Of a stretch of DNA of 64,000 bases, positions 11,671 to 24,568 are shown piece by piece (position 1 is the stretch's first letter; each line of letters starts with the position of its first letter). The position numbers and the translations under genes are program-made. Under the pieces are notes generated by a model that saw nothing but the letters and a program-made list of their open reading frames with translations, ran no database searches and was not told the origin of the DNA. The DNA is from Stomorhina lunata (Eukaryota; Arthropoda; Insecta; Diptera; Rhiniidae): contig OW121743.1 of assembly GCA_933228675.1 (NCBI GenBank), positions 54,314,903 through 54,378,902 on the forward strand, written 5' to 3'.

Positions 11671-14250
11671 TTTATAAAAAATTTTCGTTGTCAAATTTTT
11701 ATAGAAAAAATTTCATAAAAATTTTCTAGAAAAATTTTTTCATTGTAAAATTTTTATATAAAAATTTCGTTGTAAAATTTTTATAGAAAAATTATCGTTG
11801 CAAAAAATTACGTTGTTAAATTTTAATAGAAAAATTTTCGTTGTAATAAATTTTTATGAAAAAGTTTCGTTGTAAAATTTAAAAAAAAACTTTGGTTGTA
11901 AAATTTGTATAGAAAAAAAAAATCGCTGCAATATTTTTATGCATAAATTTTCCTTGTTAAATTTTTATAGAAAATTTATCGTTGCAAAAATTTTCCTTGA
12001 AAAAAAATTTGTAGTTTTAAAATTTGTATAGCAAAATTACGTTGTAAAATTTTTATAAAAAATTTCGTTTTTATACAAAAATTTTCCTCGTAAAATTTTT
12101 ATAGACAATTTATCGTTGCAAACATTTTTGTTATAAAATGTTTATAGGACAATTTTCGTTGTACAATTTTATAAAACAATTTTTGTTGTAAACTTTTTTT
12201 AAAAAATTTTCGTTGTAAAATTTTTATATAAAAATTGTAGTTGTAAAATTTGTATAGAAAAATTATTTTTGTAAAATTTTTTTAGAAAAATTTTGTTATG
12301 AAATTTATATAGAAAAATTTCGTTTTAAAATTTTTACAATAAAATGTTTTTTTGTAAAATTTTTGTAAAAAAAATTCGTTGTAAACTTTTTTTAAAAAAA
12401 TTTTCGTTGTAAATTTTTTATAGAAAAATTGTAGTTATAAACTTTTTATAGAAAATTTATCGTTTCAAAAATATTCCTTGTCAATTTCCAAAGAAAATTT
12501 GTTGTTGTAAACTCTTTACAAAAAAATGTCTTTGTAAAATTTTTATAGAAACATTTTCGTTGTAAAATTTTTACAGAAAAATTTTAGTTGTAAAATTTTT
12601 ATAGAAAAGTTATAAAAAAAATTTTTTGTAGTAAAATATTTATAAAAAAAATTATCGTTGTAAATTTTTTATAGAAGAATTTTAGTTGTAATTTTTTTTA
12701 GAAAAATTATCATTGCAATAATTTTCGTTATAAAATTTTTATAAAAAAAAAAATTCGTTGTCTAATTTTTATAGAAATATTCGTTGTAAAATTTTTATAG
12801 GAAAATTATCGTTGCAAAATTTTTATAAAAATGTTTTCGTTATAAAATTTTTATAAAAAATTTTTGCTAGAAAATTTATAAAAAAAAAAACAAAAATTAA
12901 CCGTTGCTAAAATTTTCGTCGTAAAATTTTTATAGAAAAATTTTCGTTATAAAATTTTTATAGAAAAATTTTCTTTATACATTTTTATGGAAAAATTTTC
13001 GTTGTAAAATTTTAGTAGAAAAGTTTTTGTTATAAATTTTTTTTCGTTGTAAAATTTTATAAAAAAAATTTCGTTGTAAAAATTTTATAAAATATTTTTT
13101 GTTGTAAAATTTTTCTAGAATAATTTTCGTTGTAAAATTTTTGTAGAAAGTTTTCGTTATCAAATATTTATAGAAAAAGTTTCGTTGGTTAATTTTTTTA
13201 AGAAAAATTATCGTTGCAAAAATTTTCGTCTCAAAATTTTTATAAAATAATGTTGATTGAAAAATTATCGTTTTAAAATTGTTATAGAAAAATTATCGTT
13301 GTAAAATTGTTATAGAAAAGTTTTTGTTATAAAATTTTTTTAGAAAAATTTTAATTGGAAAATTTTTAAAGAAAAATTATCGTTGCAAAAATTTTCGTCT
13401 TAAAATTTTTATAGAAAATTTTTCGTTGAAAAATTTTTATATAAAAATTTTGGTTGTAAAATTTTTATAAAAAATTTTCGTTGTAAAATTTTTATAGAAA
13501 AAATATCGTTTCAAAACTTTTCGTTGTAAAATTTTTATAGAAAAATTTTCGTTGTAAAATTTTTATAAAAAAATTTCGACTAAAATTTAAAAAAAAAATT
13601 TTTCTTTGTAAAATTTTTATAGAAAAACGTTGCAAAAATTTTCGTTATAAAATTTTTATAGAAAAATTGTCGTTGCAAAGATTTTATAAAAAAATTTTCG
13701 TTGTAAAATTTATAAAAAAAATTTCGTTGTAAAATTTTTATAAAAAAATTATCGTTGCAAAAAATTTCGTTGTAAAGTTTTTATAGAACAATTTTTTTGG
13801 TAAAATTTTTATAAAAATAATTTCGTTGTAATATTTTTAGACAAAAATGCTCTTTGTCAAAAAAATCGTTGTAATATTTTCATATAAAAAATTTCGTTGT
13901 AAAATTTTTATAGAAAATTTATCGTTCAAAAATTTTCGTTGTAAATTTTATAGAAGATTTATCGCTCAAAAATTTTCGTTGTAAATTTTTATAAAAAAAC
14001 TTCGTTGCAAAAATTTTTGTTATAAAATCTTTATAAAAAAAATTACGTTGTAAAATTTTTATAAATTTTTTTTTTTTTTTTAAATTTTTATAAAGAATTT
14101 CGTTGTTAAATTTTTATAAACAAATTTCGTTGTAAAATTTTTATAAAAAAAATTTCGTTATAAAATTTTTATAGAAAAATTATCTGTGTAAAAATTTTTC
14201 GTAATAAAATTGTATAGAAAAATTTTCGTTGTAAAAAATTTTTGACGTAA
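11671..14250 (+). repeat. Tandem array C, degenerate ~28 bp unit
   Basis: A long degenerate array is built on CGTTGTAAAATTTTTATAG followed by AAAAATTTT. The modal spacing is about 28 bp, with frequent indels and substitutions. CGTTGCAAAAATTTTCG variants alternate with it. The lack of uniform blocks suggests an old array without recent homogenisation. The unit resembles array L in the same orientation (GTTATAAAAATTTTTCTATAG). Confidence 0.85.
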
Positions 14251-15302
14251 ATTTTTTTCTCAAGAAAAAAAAAAAAATTTCAAAGATACATTTTCGTTTT
14301 AAATTTGTTTGTTTTTGAAGAGATTTAAAACTTTTAACCGTAAACACATACCAACGACGTGTATTTAAATAAAAACTATTAACAATCAATTAAAATTTTG
14401 TTCTATTTCTAACTATTCTAATTCCATTTCACTTAAAATCCCATTTATTATTTAAATTGTGTGACGTAATGCAATTTATTGCCAAAATCTAGAACAATTA
14501 AACAATTTGTAGGTGTAATTATCATAGAAAACATTCAATCAATTATTCATTATATTTCCATTTATTTTGTTATATTCAGCATTTCCGAGATAAGTACAAA
14601 AAAATGCAAAATCTACACAATTTTTGCCTTAAATAACAAATTCTATTCCATTTGGCAAATGAAACTAAACAATTCATAGATAAAATTTCGGTCAAGTACA
14701 TGACAGGTACAAACTGAAACTAAATCCAATATTTACTTGTTTGTATCTCGCTCTGTTCGATACAACTTTTTCTAAATAAATTAAATTCCTAACAACTCAA
14801 ATGACTTAAGAAAATATTTTTGTTATTATTTTTTTTTTGTCTAATAAACAATTCCGGAGAAATAAATTAAACAAAAGTGACTCAAATAATAGCAAAAAAA
14901 TTAAACTCCCGCGATTCTTATCGCGAGATAATGAAGAAACTAGAAATTTTGCCAACTTTGAGGTTTTTGCTGTTTTTGGTTTTACAACTTTTTTCGTGTT
15001 GGCTGTTAGGTTTGAAGAGAAATGATATAGAAATCGTTTAAACCAAAATAAAAGTCAGAAAAAAAGTGCAAAGTCTTTCAAAATTGTTGAGGGAAGATAA
15101 GACATTTAAATTTAGTACGAGATATACAAAAAATAATAACAGCAATTAAAGAAATTTTAATGTAGGGTAAAAAAATAAAAAGTGAAAGAAATAAAAGAAA
15201 AAAATTTAAATAAATTTTTTTATATAAAAAAACAGTGGGCAATTTATTTAAATGACTTGAAATGACTTTTTTGTGAACATTATTATGTATAAAGAAAAAA
15301 TC
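14251..15302. other. Non-repetitive spacer between arrays C and D
   Basis: This is AT-rich DNA with no supportable gene. Open frames of 62-69 codons occur on both strands but lack recognisable features. A local GC-richer patch with CCCGCGATTCTTATCGCGAG near 14908-14927 is a short imperfect inverted repeat. Confidence 0.5.
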
Positions 15303-18114
15303 GTAAAACTGTTATAATCGAAGAAACTTTTTATTTTTATAGAAAATTTTTATAATCAAACAATAAACTATAGTTACAATAGAAAATATATGTCCCTATG
15401 AAAACTGTTATAACATAACAATGTTCTATAAAAAACTGTTATACTTAATCAAATAATTTTATTTAAAAAACTGGTATAAAGAAACAAATAAGAAAACTCT
15501 TATATTTAAACCACTTTTGATAGAAAACTGTCATAATCGAACAAATTTTTTTTAGAAAATTGTTATAATCAATAAATTTTTAATAGAAAACTGTTATAGT
15601 CGAACAATTTTTTATAAAAAACTGTTATATTTCAACATTTTTCCATAGAAAACTGTTTTATTTCAACATTTTTGTATAGAAAACTGTTTTAAACGAAACA
15701 CTTTACATACAAAACTACTAAAATCTAATACTTTTCAGTTGGAAAATATTATAATAGAACAATTTTCTGTAGGAAACTGCTATAGTCGAACTATTTTCTA
15801 AACAAAACTATTATAATCGAACATTTTTCTGTAGGAAACTGTCATAATATTGACAGTCTTGTATAAAAAACCGTTTATAATAGAAACAATTTGCAAACAA
15901 AACTATTAAAATCGAATAATTTTCAATAGAAAACTGTTATAATCGACCAATTTTCTGTAGAAAACTGTTATAATCGAACTATTTTCTATAGAAATCTCTT
16001 ATAATCGCATAATTTTCTACAGAAAACTTTTATAATCAAACAATTTTCTATAGAAAACTGTTATAATCGAACAACTTTTTATAGAAAACTGTTACAATCG
16101 AACAATTTTCTATAGAAAACTATTATAATCGAACAATTTGCTATAGAAAACTTTTATAATCGAATAATTTTTTATAGAAAACTGTTGTTATCAAATTATA
16201 GTCGAACAATTTTCTATAGAAAACTGTTATAGTCGAACAATTTTCTAGAGAAAACTGTTATAATCGAAAAATTTGCTATAGAAGACTGTTATAATCGAAC
16301 AATTTTTTATGAAAACCTGTTATAATCAAACAATTTTCTGTAGAAAATTGTTGTATTCGAACAATTTTCTATAGAAAACTGTTGTAATCAAACAATTTTC
16401 TAGAGAAAAATTTTATAATCGAACAATTTTCTATAGAAAATTGTTATAATCGAACAATTTTCTATAGAAAACTGTTATAATCGAACAATTTTCTATAGAA
16501 AACTGTTATAATCGAACAATTTGCTATAGAAAACTGTTATAATCGAATCATTTTTTATAGAGAACATTATCATTATAATTAAACATTTTGCTATACAAAA
16601 CTGTTATAATAAATAATTTCTTTATAAAAATCTATTCTATTCAAAAATGTTTCTATAGAAAACTGTTATAATAGAATATTTTTCTATAGAAAATTATAAG
16701 CGAACATTTTTCTGTAGAAAACTGTTATAGTCAAACTATTTTCTATAGGAAACTGTTAAAATAGGAGAGTTTTTAAACAAAACTGTTATAATAAAAGGCT
16801 TTTTATAGAAAACTGTAGTAATTTAAAAGCTCTCTATAAAAACTGTTATAATCAAACAATTTTTTATAATAAACTGTAATAATCTAAGAATTCTCTGTTG
16901 AAAACTGTTACAATCGAACAATTTTTTAAAGAAAACTGTTATAATTGAACAATTTTCTATGGATAACTTATAGTTAAACTCTAAATTAAAAAAAAACTGT
17001 TATAATCGACCAATAATTAAAAAAAATTGTATAACAGAACACTTTGCTAAAGAAAACTGTTATAACTGAACAATTTTCTAAACAAAACTGATATAATAGA
17101 ACGGGTTTCTATGGAAAATTTTCAAATCAAACAATTTTTTATATAAACTGTTATAATCAACTATTTTTCTCTAGAAAACTGTCATAATCCAACAATTTTC
17201 TATAGACAACTTTTATACTTGAACTATTTTCTATAGAAAACTATTAATAATTATTTTATAATCAAACAAATTTAAAAAAAAAAACTGTTCTAATCGAACA
17301 ATTTTCTATAGAAAATGTTTATAACCGAAAATTTTTCTGTAGAAAACTGTTATAATAAAAAAAATCTAAAGAAAACTGTAATAATCGAACAATTTTTTAA
17401 GGAAAATTGTTATAACTGAACAATTTTTTAAAGAAAACTGTTATAATCAAACAATTTTTTAAATAAAACTGTTATAATTGAACAATTTTTTAAAGAAAAC
17501 TGTTATACTAGAATAATTTTTTAAAGAAAATTGTTATAACCATGCAATTTTTTAAAGAAACTGTTATAATCAAACAATTTTATATAGAAAAATTTTATAT
17601 TCAAACAATTTTCTATAGAAAACTGTTATAATCGAACTATTTTCTATAGAAAACTATTAATAATTATTTTATAATCAAACAATTTTCTATAGAAAATGTT
17701 TATAATCGAACAATTTTCTGTAGAAAACTCTTATAATACAACAAAATCTATAGAAAACTGTTATAATTGAACAATTTTTTGTTGAAACTGAACAATTTTT
17801 TAAGAAAACTGTTATAGTTAATAAAACTGTTATAATCGAACAATTTACTATAAAAAACTGTTATACTAGAATAATTTTTTAAAGAAAATTGTTGTACGGA
17901 AACTGATATAATTTAAAATTTTTTTATTGAAACTGTTATAATTGAAACTTTTTTTAGAGAAAACTGTTATAATCAAAGAATTTTCAATAGAAAACTTTTA
18001 TAATCAAACAATTTTCTAGAGAAAACTGTTATAATCGAACTATTTTTTTATAGAAAACTGTTATAACCCAACAATTTTATAATGGAAACTGTTATAATTG
18101 AACAATTTTCTAAA
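15303..18114 (+). repeat. Tandem array D, 31 bp unit (about 90 copies)
   Basis: The unit contains ACTGTTATAATCGAACAATT followed by TTCTATAGAAA, with a modal length of 31 bp. The central part, about 16000-16550, is best conserved and the edges are degenerate. The consensus is the exact reverse complement of arrays E and F, which lie immediately to the right, so D and E face each other across a 0.73 kb spacer. Confidence 0.93.
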
Positions 18115-18840
18115 TATTTGAAATACATATAAGAATTTTATAACAGTTTTCTTTATAAATTTGTAATATTTACAATTATCTACTGATAAGTGTTGGTGGC
18201 TTACAAAAACTTAAAAAAAATTCAACTGAATTTAGTTGTTGACTACTCACTTGTTTTTCCAAAAACTATTTATTGATTAAACAATTTTCCAAATATGGTA
18301 CTTGGTGACTGGGTGTCTGGTCAGTTCTTTTCAAATTGAAATACATAAATTTTGAAAATTTGAAACATGTTCAGACAAAGTGTTCAAAAACACTTGTTAC
18401 TTGCAAGTTCACTTAGTTTTTTTTTCTGCCTAATTTTATATTTTAGCCATTTAAGTTGTTTTTTGAAAACGCTAAAAATCGCTTAAATAATTAAAATAAT
18501 TGTTTTATAATTCATGTCTCGTTTCATGTTAAGACATGAAAATGGCGTGTAAGAAACAATGTCTATTTTATGTTTCAGTTCAAATTAAAAAAAAATGAAG
18601 TTGTTTTAAGTTTTGCCAATACAAAAGCTGAGATAATTTGTTAATTATATAATTGTTGTTAAGTAAATTACAAATAAGATTGATTAAAAGAATTAACTAT
18701 GTTTTTTTGTTGTATTATTAAAAATGTTTGTTAACAAGTGGGTGTGGGTTAATGAATGAATTCTTTATTGAATTAGTTATTTTATACTGTTTACGATTAA
18801 GATAAACAAAAAAAAATTTTTAAATTTGTGAAGAAAATCA
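18115..18840. other. Spacer between inverted arrays D and E
   Basis: This is 0.73 kb of non-tandem AT-rich sequence with no supportable gene or RNA. It would form the loop if arrays D and E paired. A fragment of the satellite in the E orientation (TTTTATAACAGTTTTCTTTA) is visible near 18135, so the boundary is not clean. Confidence 0.6.
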
Positions 18841-21314
18841 ATTATAAGAGTTATCTACACAAAATTATTCGATTTTAACAGATTTCTATGGAAAATAGTT
18901 TGACTATAACAGTTTTATATAGAAAAATGTTCGCTTATAATTGTCTATAGAAAAGTATTCTATTATAACAGTTTTCTATAGGAAAATATTCTACTATAAC
19001 AGTTTTCTTTAGAAAAATACTCTATTATAACAGTTTTCTATGGAAAAATATTCTATTATAACAGTTTTCTATAGAAGCATTTTTGAATAGAATATATTTG
19101 TATAAAGAAATTATTTATTATAACAGTTTTGTGTAGCATAATGTTTAATTATAATGATAATAGTTCTCTATAGAAAATTATTCGACTATAACAGTTCTCT
19201 ATAGGAACTTGTTCGATTATAACAGTTTTCTATAGAAAGTTGTTCGATTATAACAGTTTTCTATAGAAAGTTGTTCGATTATAAAATTTTTCTTTAGAAA
19301 ATTGTTTGATTATAACAGTTTTCTCTAGAAAATTGTTCGATTATAACAATTTTCTATAGAAAATTGTTGATTATAACAGTTTTCTACAGAAAATTGTTCG
19401 ATTATAACAGTTTTCTATATAAAATTTTTCGATTATAAAAGTTTTCTCTAGAAAATTGTTCGATTATAACAGTTTTCTCTAGAAAAATGTTCGATTATAA
19501 CAGTTTTCTATAGAAAATTGTTCGATAATAACAATTTTCTATAAAAAATTGTTTGATTATAACAGTTTTTCATAAAAAATTGTTCGATTATAACAGTTTT
19601 CTATAGAAAATTGTTCGATCATAACAGTTTTCTATAGAAAATTGTTGGATTATAACAGTTTTCTATAGCAAATTATTCAATTATAACAGTTTTCTATAGC
19701 AAATTGTTCGATTATAACAGTTTTTTATAGAAAATTGTTCGATTATAACAGTTTTCTATAGAAAATTGTTCGACTATAACAGTTATCTATAGTTGTTCAA
19801 TTATAACAGTTTTCTATAGGAAATTGTTCGATTATAACAGTTTTCTATAAAAAAATTGTTCGATTATAATAGTTTTCTATAGAAAATTGTTGGATTATAA
19901 CAGTTTTCTATAGCAAATTATTCGATTATAACAGTTTTCTATAGCAAATTGTTCGATTATAACAGTTTTCTATAGCAAATTGTTCGATTATAACAGTTTT
20001 TTATAGAAAATTGTTCGATTATAATAATTTTCTATAGAAAATTGTTCGATTTTAACAGCTTTTTATAGAAAATTGTTCGATTATAAAAGTTTTCTATAGA
20101 AAATTGTTCGATTATAACAGTTTTCTATAGAAAATTGTTCAATTATAACAGTTTTCTATAGAAAATTGTTCGATTATAACAGTTTTCTATAAAAAAATTG
20201 TTCGAAAATAATAGTTTTCTATAGAAAATTGTTGGATTATAACAGTTTTCTATAGCAAATTATTCGATTATAACAGTTTTCTATAGCAAATTGTTCGATT
20301 ATAACAGTTTTCTATAGCAAATTGTTCGATTATAACAGTTTTTTATAGAAAATTGTTCGATTATAATAATTTTCTATAGAAAATTGTTCGATTTTAACAG
20401 CTTTTTATAGAAAATTGTTCGATTATAAAAGTTTTCTATAGAAAATTGTTCGATTATAACAGTTTTCTATAGAAAATTGTTCGATTATAACAGTTTTCTA
20501 TAGAAAATTGTTCGATTTTAACAGTTTTCTATAGAAAATTGTTCGATTATAACAGTTTTCTATAGAAAAATGTTCGATTATAACAGTTCTCTATAGAAAA
20601 TTGTTCGCTTATAACAGTTTTTCATAATAAATTGTTCAATCATAACAGTTTTCTCTAGCAAATTGTTCGATTATAACAATTTTCTACAGAAAATTGTTCG
20701 ATTATAACATTTTTCTAGAGAAAATTGTTCAATTATAACAGTTTTCAGTAGAAAAATTTTCGATTACAACAGTTTTCAGTAGAAAAATTTTCGATTATAA
20801 CACTTTTCTACAGAAAATTGTTGAATTATGTTCGATTATAATGTTCGATTATAATAGTTTTTTAGAAAAACATGTTCGATTATAACAGTTTTCTATAGAA
20901 AAATGTTCAATTATAACAGTTTTCTGAGGAAAATTATTTGATTATAACAGTTTTTTAAAGTAAATTATTCAATTATTACAGTCTACAATAGATTAAAACA
21001 TTTTTTTATTGATAATTGTTAATTTGTTTACAGGAAATTAATCGATTATAACAGTTTTCTATACAAAATTGTTCTTTTATAACAGTTTTTTATATACATA
21101 TTTTGATTAAGAAAGTTTTCTTTATAAAATTGTTAAATTATAAATGTTTTTAACATAAAATTGATTGAGTATAAGAGTTTTCTACAGAAAATTGTTTGAG
21201 TATAACTGTTTTGTATAGAAATTTGTTTAACTGTAAAAGTTTTTATAGCAAATTATTTGTTTATTACAGTTTTCTTAATAAAACTGTTTGATTATAACAG
21301 TATTATATAAAAAT
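18841..21314 (-). repeat. Tandem array E, 31 bp unit, inverted relative to D (about 80 copies)
   Basis: The plus strand reads ATTATAACAGTTTTCTATAG then AAAATTGTTCG, the reverse complement of the array D unit. It contains a multi-unit duplication. A distinctive TTGTTGGATTATAACAG unit followed by TATAGCAAATTATTC units occurs at about 19646, 19891 and 20233, offsets of 245 and 342 bp, which is about 8 and 11 units. Homogeneity is highest at 19200-20560. Confidence 0.93.
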
Positions 21315-22342
21315 ATAGACAAAGGTTACATATGGGCTATTCATTTATTTGAATTCCTAAATTTTTGATTTCCTTTAAAATTCCAGCTACAAAATAAGAC
21401 CAAACCCTAAAGTTAATCAAACGTGACATAAAGTTATTGAACTTTTGGAAACTGAATGCATTTTTATAGCAAAAACATAAATTGTAATTCCTTCATACAC
21501 TCAATTTAAATTTTTTGTGAAGCTTTTTATCTCTACATAAAATATTGTCATCTTCAATTTGTTGCATTAAAAGTTTATGTAAAAAAAAAAAAATACAGAA
21601 AAAAAGTTATTTAAACTTAAAAAAAAAAATATTGCCAAGTTTAAGGTTATAATGCCCTGAGCTTCACATAAATTTCAAATACAGCAACACCTTTGAAATT
21701 GCAATAAATTTAATAAAGATAAAAGTGAAAAGATACCCATCAAGATAGAAGTTAACATGGAACACGGAAACTAACAGATTATTCGAAAATCTGAGATTTT
21801 AGAAAAAATTTAACCAAAATTTTCTAGATATCTTAATTTAACATTAAGTAAAAATTTTTAAAAATATTTTGATTCTTAGTTTTATTTGAATTTTTTTTTT
21901 CTCAGTGCACCTTAACTGGCTGTAGGGTACCAAAGCACCATGTGATTTTAATTTCTTTACCATTTTTTCCACATTTTTGCTAAAGTGTTTTTATTACTAT
22001 TGGGTCCATTGATAGCATTTACACATTTGTGTAGGAACAAACGCATGTTTCACTTGTTGAAGCTGCTTTAAAATGCCCAATAGGAAGAAATGAGGTAAAC
22101 GGTAATGCGTGTTTTGCTTTTCAAACCTGTAGATATTTGGATAAGTTTTTTGTTAGGAATATGATAATTTAGCATAAACATTTTGACAATCGGCACCGTT
22201 GGGCTGCATTGGAAACGATGCAAACGACAGAAAATGGCCTAAAGGTTTTTTCAAACTTGAAAAGCAAACAAAAAATACTGAAACTATATTGAGGTATTTT
22301 AGACCATGATGAAGACTTTTAATAGTCCCTACAATTATTTAA
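21315..22342. other. Spacer between arrays E and F
   Basis: About 1 kb of non-tandem sequence interrupts what would otherwise be one array, because E and F have the same unit and orientation. The segment may therefore be an insertion or a boundary between two amplification events. No open frame, terminal inverted repeats or RNA gene is recognised. GC rises locally near 21905-22220. Confidence 0.5.
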
Positions 22343-24568
22343 AATTTAACAATTTTCTTTAGAAAATTGTTCGATTTCTATAGAAAATTGTTTAATTATA
22401 ACAGTTTTATATAGAAAATTGTACCATTATAACAATTTTCTATAGAAAATTGTTTGATTATTACTGGTTACTATAAAAAATTGTTCGATTATAACAGTTT
22501 TTATAAAAAAAATGTTCTATTATAACAGTTTTCTATAGAAAATTGTTCCATTATAACGGTTTTCTATAGATAATTGTTTCATTATAACAGTTTTCTATAA
22601 AAAATTGTTTCATAATAAAAATTTCTATAGAAAATTGTTTGTTATAACAGTTTACTGTAGAAAATTGTTCGGTTATAACAGTTTTCTATAAAAAATTGTT
22701 CGATTATAACAGTTTTTATAAAAAGTGTTTCTATTATAACAGTATTTTATAGAAAATTTTTCGATTATAACAGTTTCCTTAAAAAAAATTGTTCGATTAT
22801 AAAAGTTTTTTTTATAGAAAATTGTTCGATTTTAAAAGTTTTCTTTAGAAAATTTTTTTATTATAACAGTTAACTATAAAAAATGTTTCAATTATAACAG
22901 TTTACTTAAGAAAATTGTTATATTGTAACAGCTTTCTATAGAAAATTGCCCGATTATAATACTTTTCTTTAGAAGATTGTTCGATTATTACAGTTTTCTC
23001 AAAAAATTTCGATTACAACAGTTTTCTGTACAAAATTGTTCGATTATAACAGTTTTCTATAGAAAATTGTTTGATTATAAAAGTTTTCTATATTACTATT
23101 TTCTAAAGAAAGTTTTTCGATTATAACAGTTTCCTTAAAAAAAATTGTTCGATTATAAAAGTTTTTTTTTATAGAAAATTGTTCGATTTTAAAAGTTTTC
23201 TTTAGAAAATTTTTTTATTATAACAGTTAGCTATAAAAAATGTTTCAATTATAACAGTTTACTTAAGAAAATTGTTATATTGTAACAGCTTTCTATAGAA
23301 AATTGCCCGATTATAATACTTTTCTTTAGAAGATTGTTCGATTATTACAGTTTTCTATAGAAAATTGTTTGATTATAAAAGTTTTCTATATCACTATTTT
23401 CTAAAGAAAATTTTGAGATTATAACAGTTTTCTAAAAAAAAAATGTTTGACTAAAAGAGTTTCTATAAAAAATTTTTCGATTATAACAGTTTTCTATAGA
23501 AAATTGTTCGATAATAACAGTTTTCTTAAAAATATTGGTTATACAAGTTTTCTTAAAAATATTGTTCGATTATAACAGTTTTATATAGAAAATTGTTTGA
23601 TTGTAACAGTTTTCTTTAAAAAAAATTGTTTTTTTTATAACAGTTTACTATAAAAATTGTTCAATTATAACAGTTTTCTTAAAGAAAAGTTTTATTGTAT
23701 CAGCTTTCTTTAGAAGATTGTTCGATTGTAACAGTTTTCTCCAAAAAAATTCTATTATAACAGTTTTCTGTAGAAAATTGTTCGATTATAATAGTTTTCT
23801 TTAGAAAATTGTTTGATTATAAAAGTTTTCTATAGCAAATTGTTCAATTATAACAGTTTTCTTTAGAAAACTGTTCGATTATAACAGTTTTCTAACGAAA
23901 ATTTTGAGATTATAACAGTTTTCTAAAGAAAATTGTTCGACAAAAATAGAAAAATAGAAATTTTCCGATTAAGATACTTTTCTTTAGAAGATTGTTCAAA
24001 TTTAACAGTTTTTTTTCAAAAAATTTCGATTATAGCAGTTTTCTGTAAAAAATTGTTCGATTATAACAGTTTTCTTTATAGAAAATTGGTTGATTATAAA
24101 AACTTTTTATAGTAAATCGTTAAATTATAACAGTTTTCTATAGAAAACTGTTCTATTATAACTATTTTCTAAAGAAAATTTTAAGATTATTACAGTTTTA
24201 TAAAGAAAATCGTTCATCTAAAAGAGTTTCTATAGAAAATTGGTTGATTATAACAGTATTTTATAGAAAATTGTTTGATTATAACTGCTTTCTTAAAAAA
24301 AATGTTCGATTAAAACAGTTTTCTTAAAAAAATTGTTCGATTATAACAATTTTATTAAAAATAATTGTTCGATTGCAAAAGTTTTCTTTAGAAAATTGTT
24401 TAATTATAACAGTTTACTATAAAAATTTGTTCGATTATAACAGTTTTTCATAAAAATTGTTCCATTATAACAGGTTTCCTTAGAAAATTGTTCGATTATA
24501 GCATTCTTAAAAATATCTTTCGACTATATATATTCTAGTATAACAGTTTTCCTTAGAAGTCTTCGATT
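22343..24568 (-). repeat. Tandem array F, degenerate 31 bp unit
   Basis: The unit and orientation match array E (ATTATAACAGTTTTCTATAG plus AAAATTGTTCG), but most copies carry substitutions or single-base indels. A block of about 240 bp starting near 22750 is repeated starting near 23107. Shared private variants such as CAGTTTCCTTAAAAAAAATT and GAAAATTGCCCGATTATAAT show an offset of about 356-357 bp. The array grades into the GATC-rich array H on its right. Confidence 0.9.
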
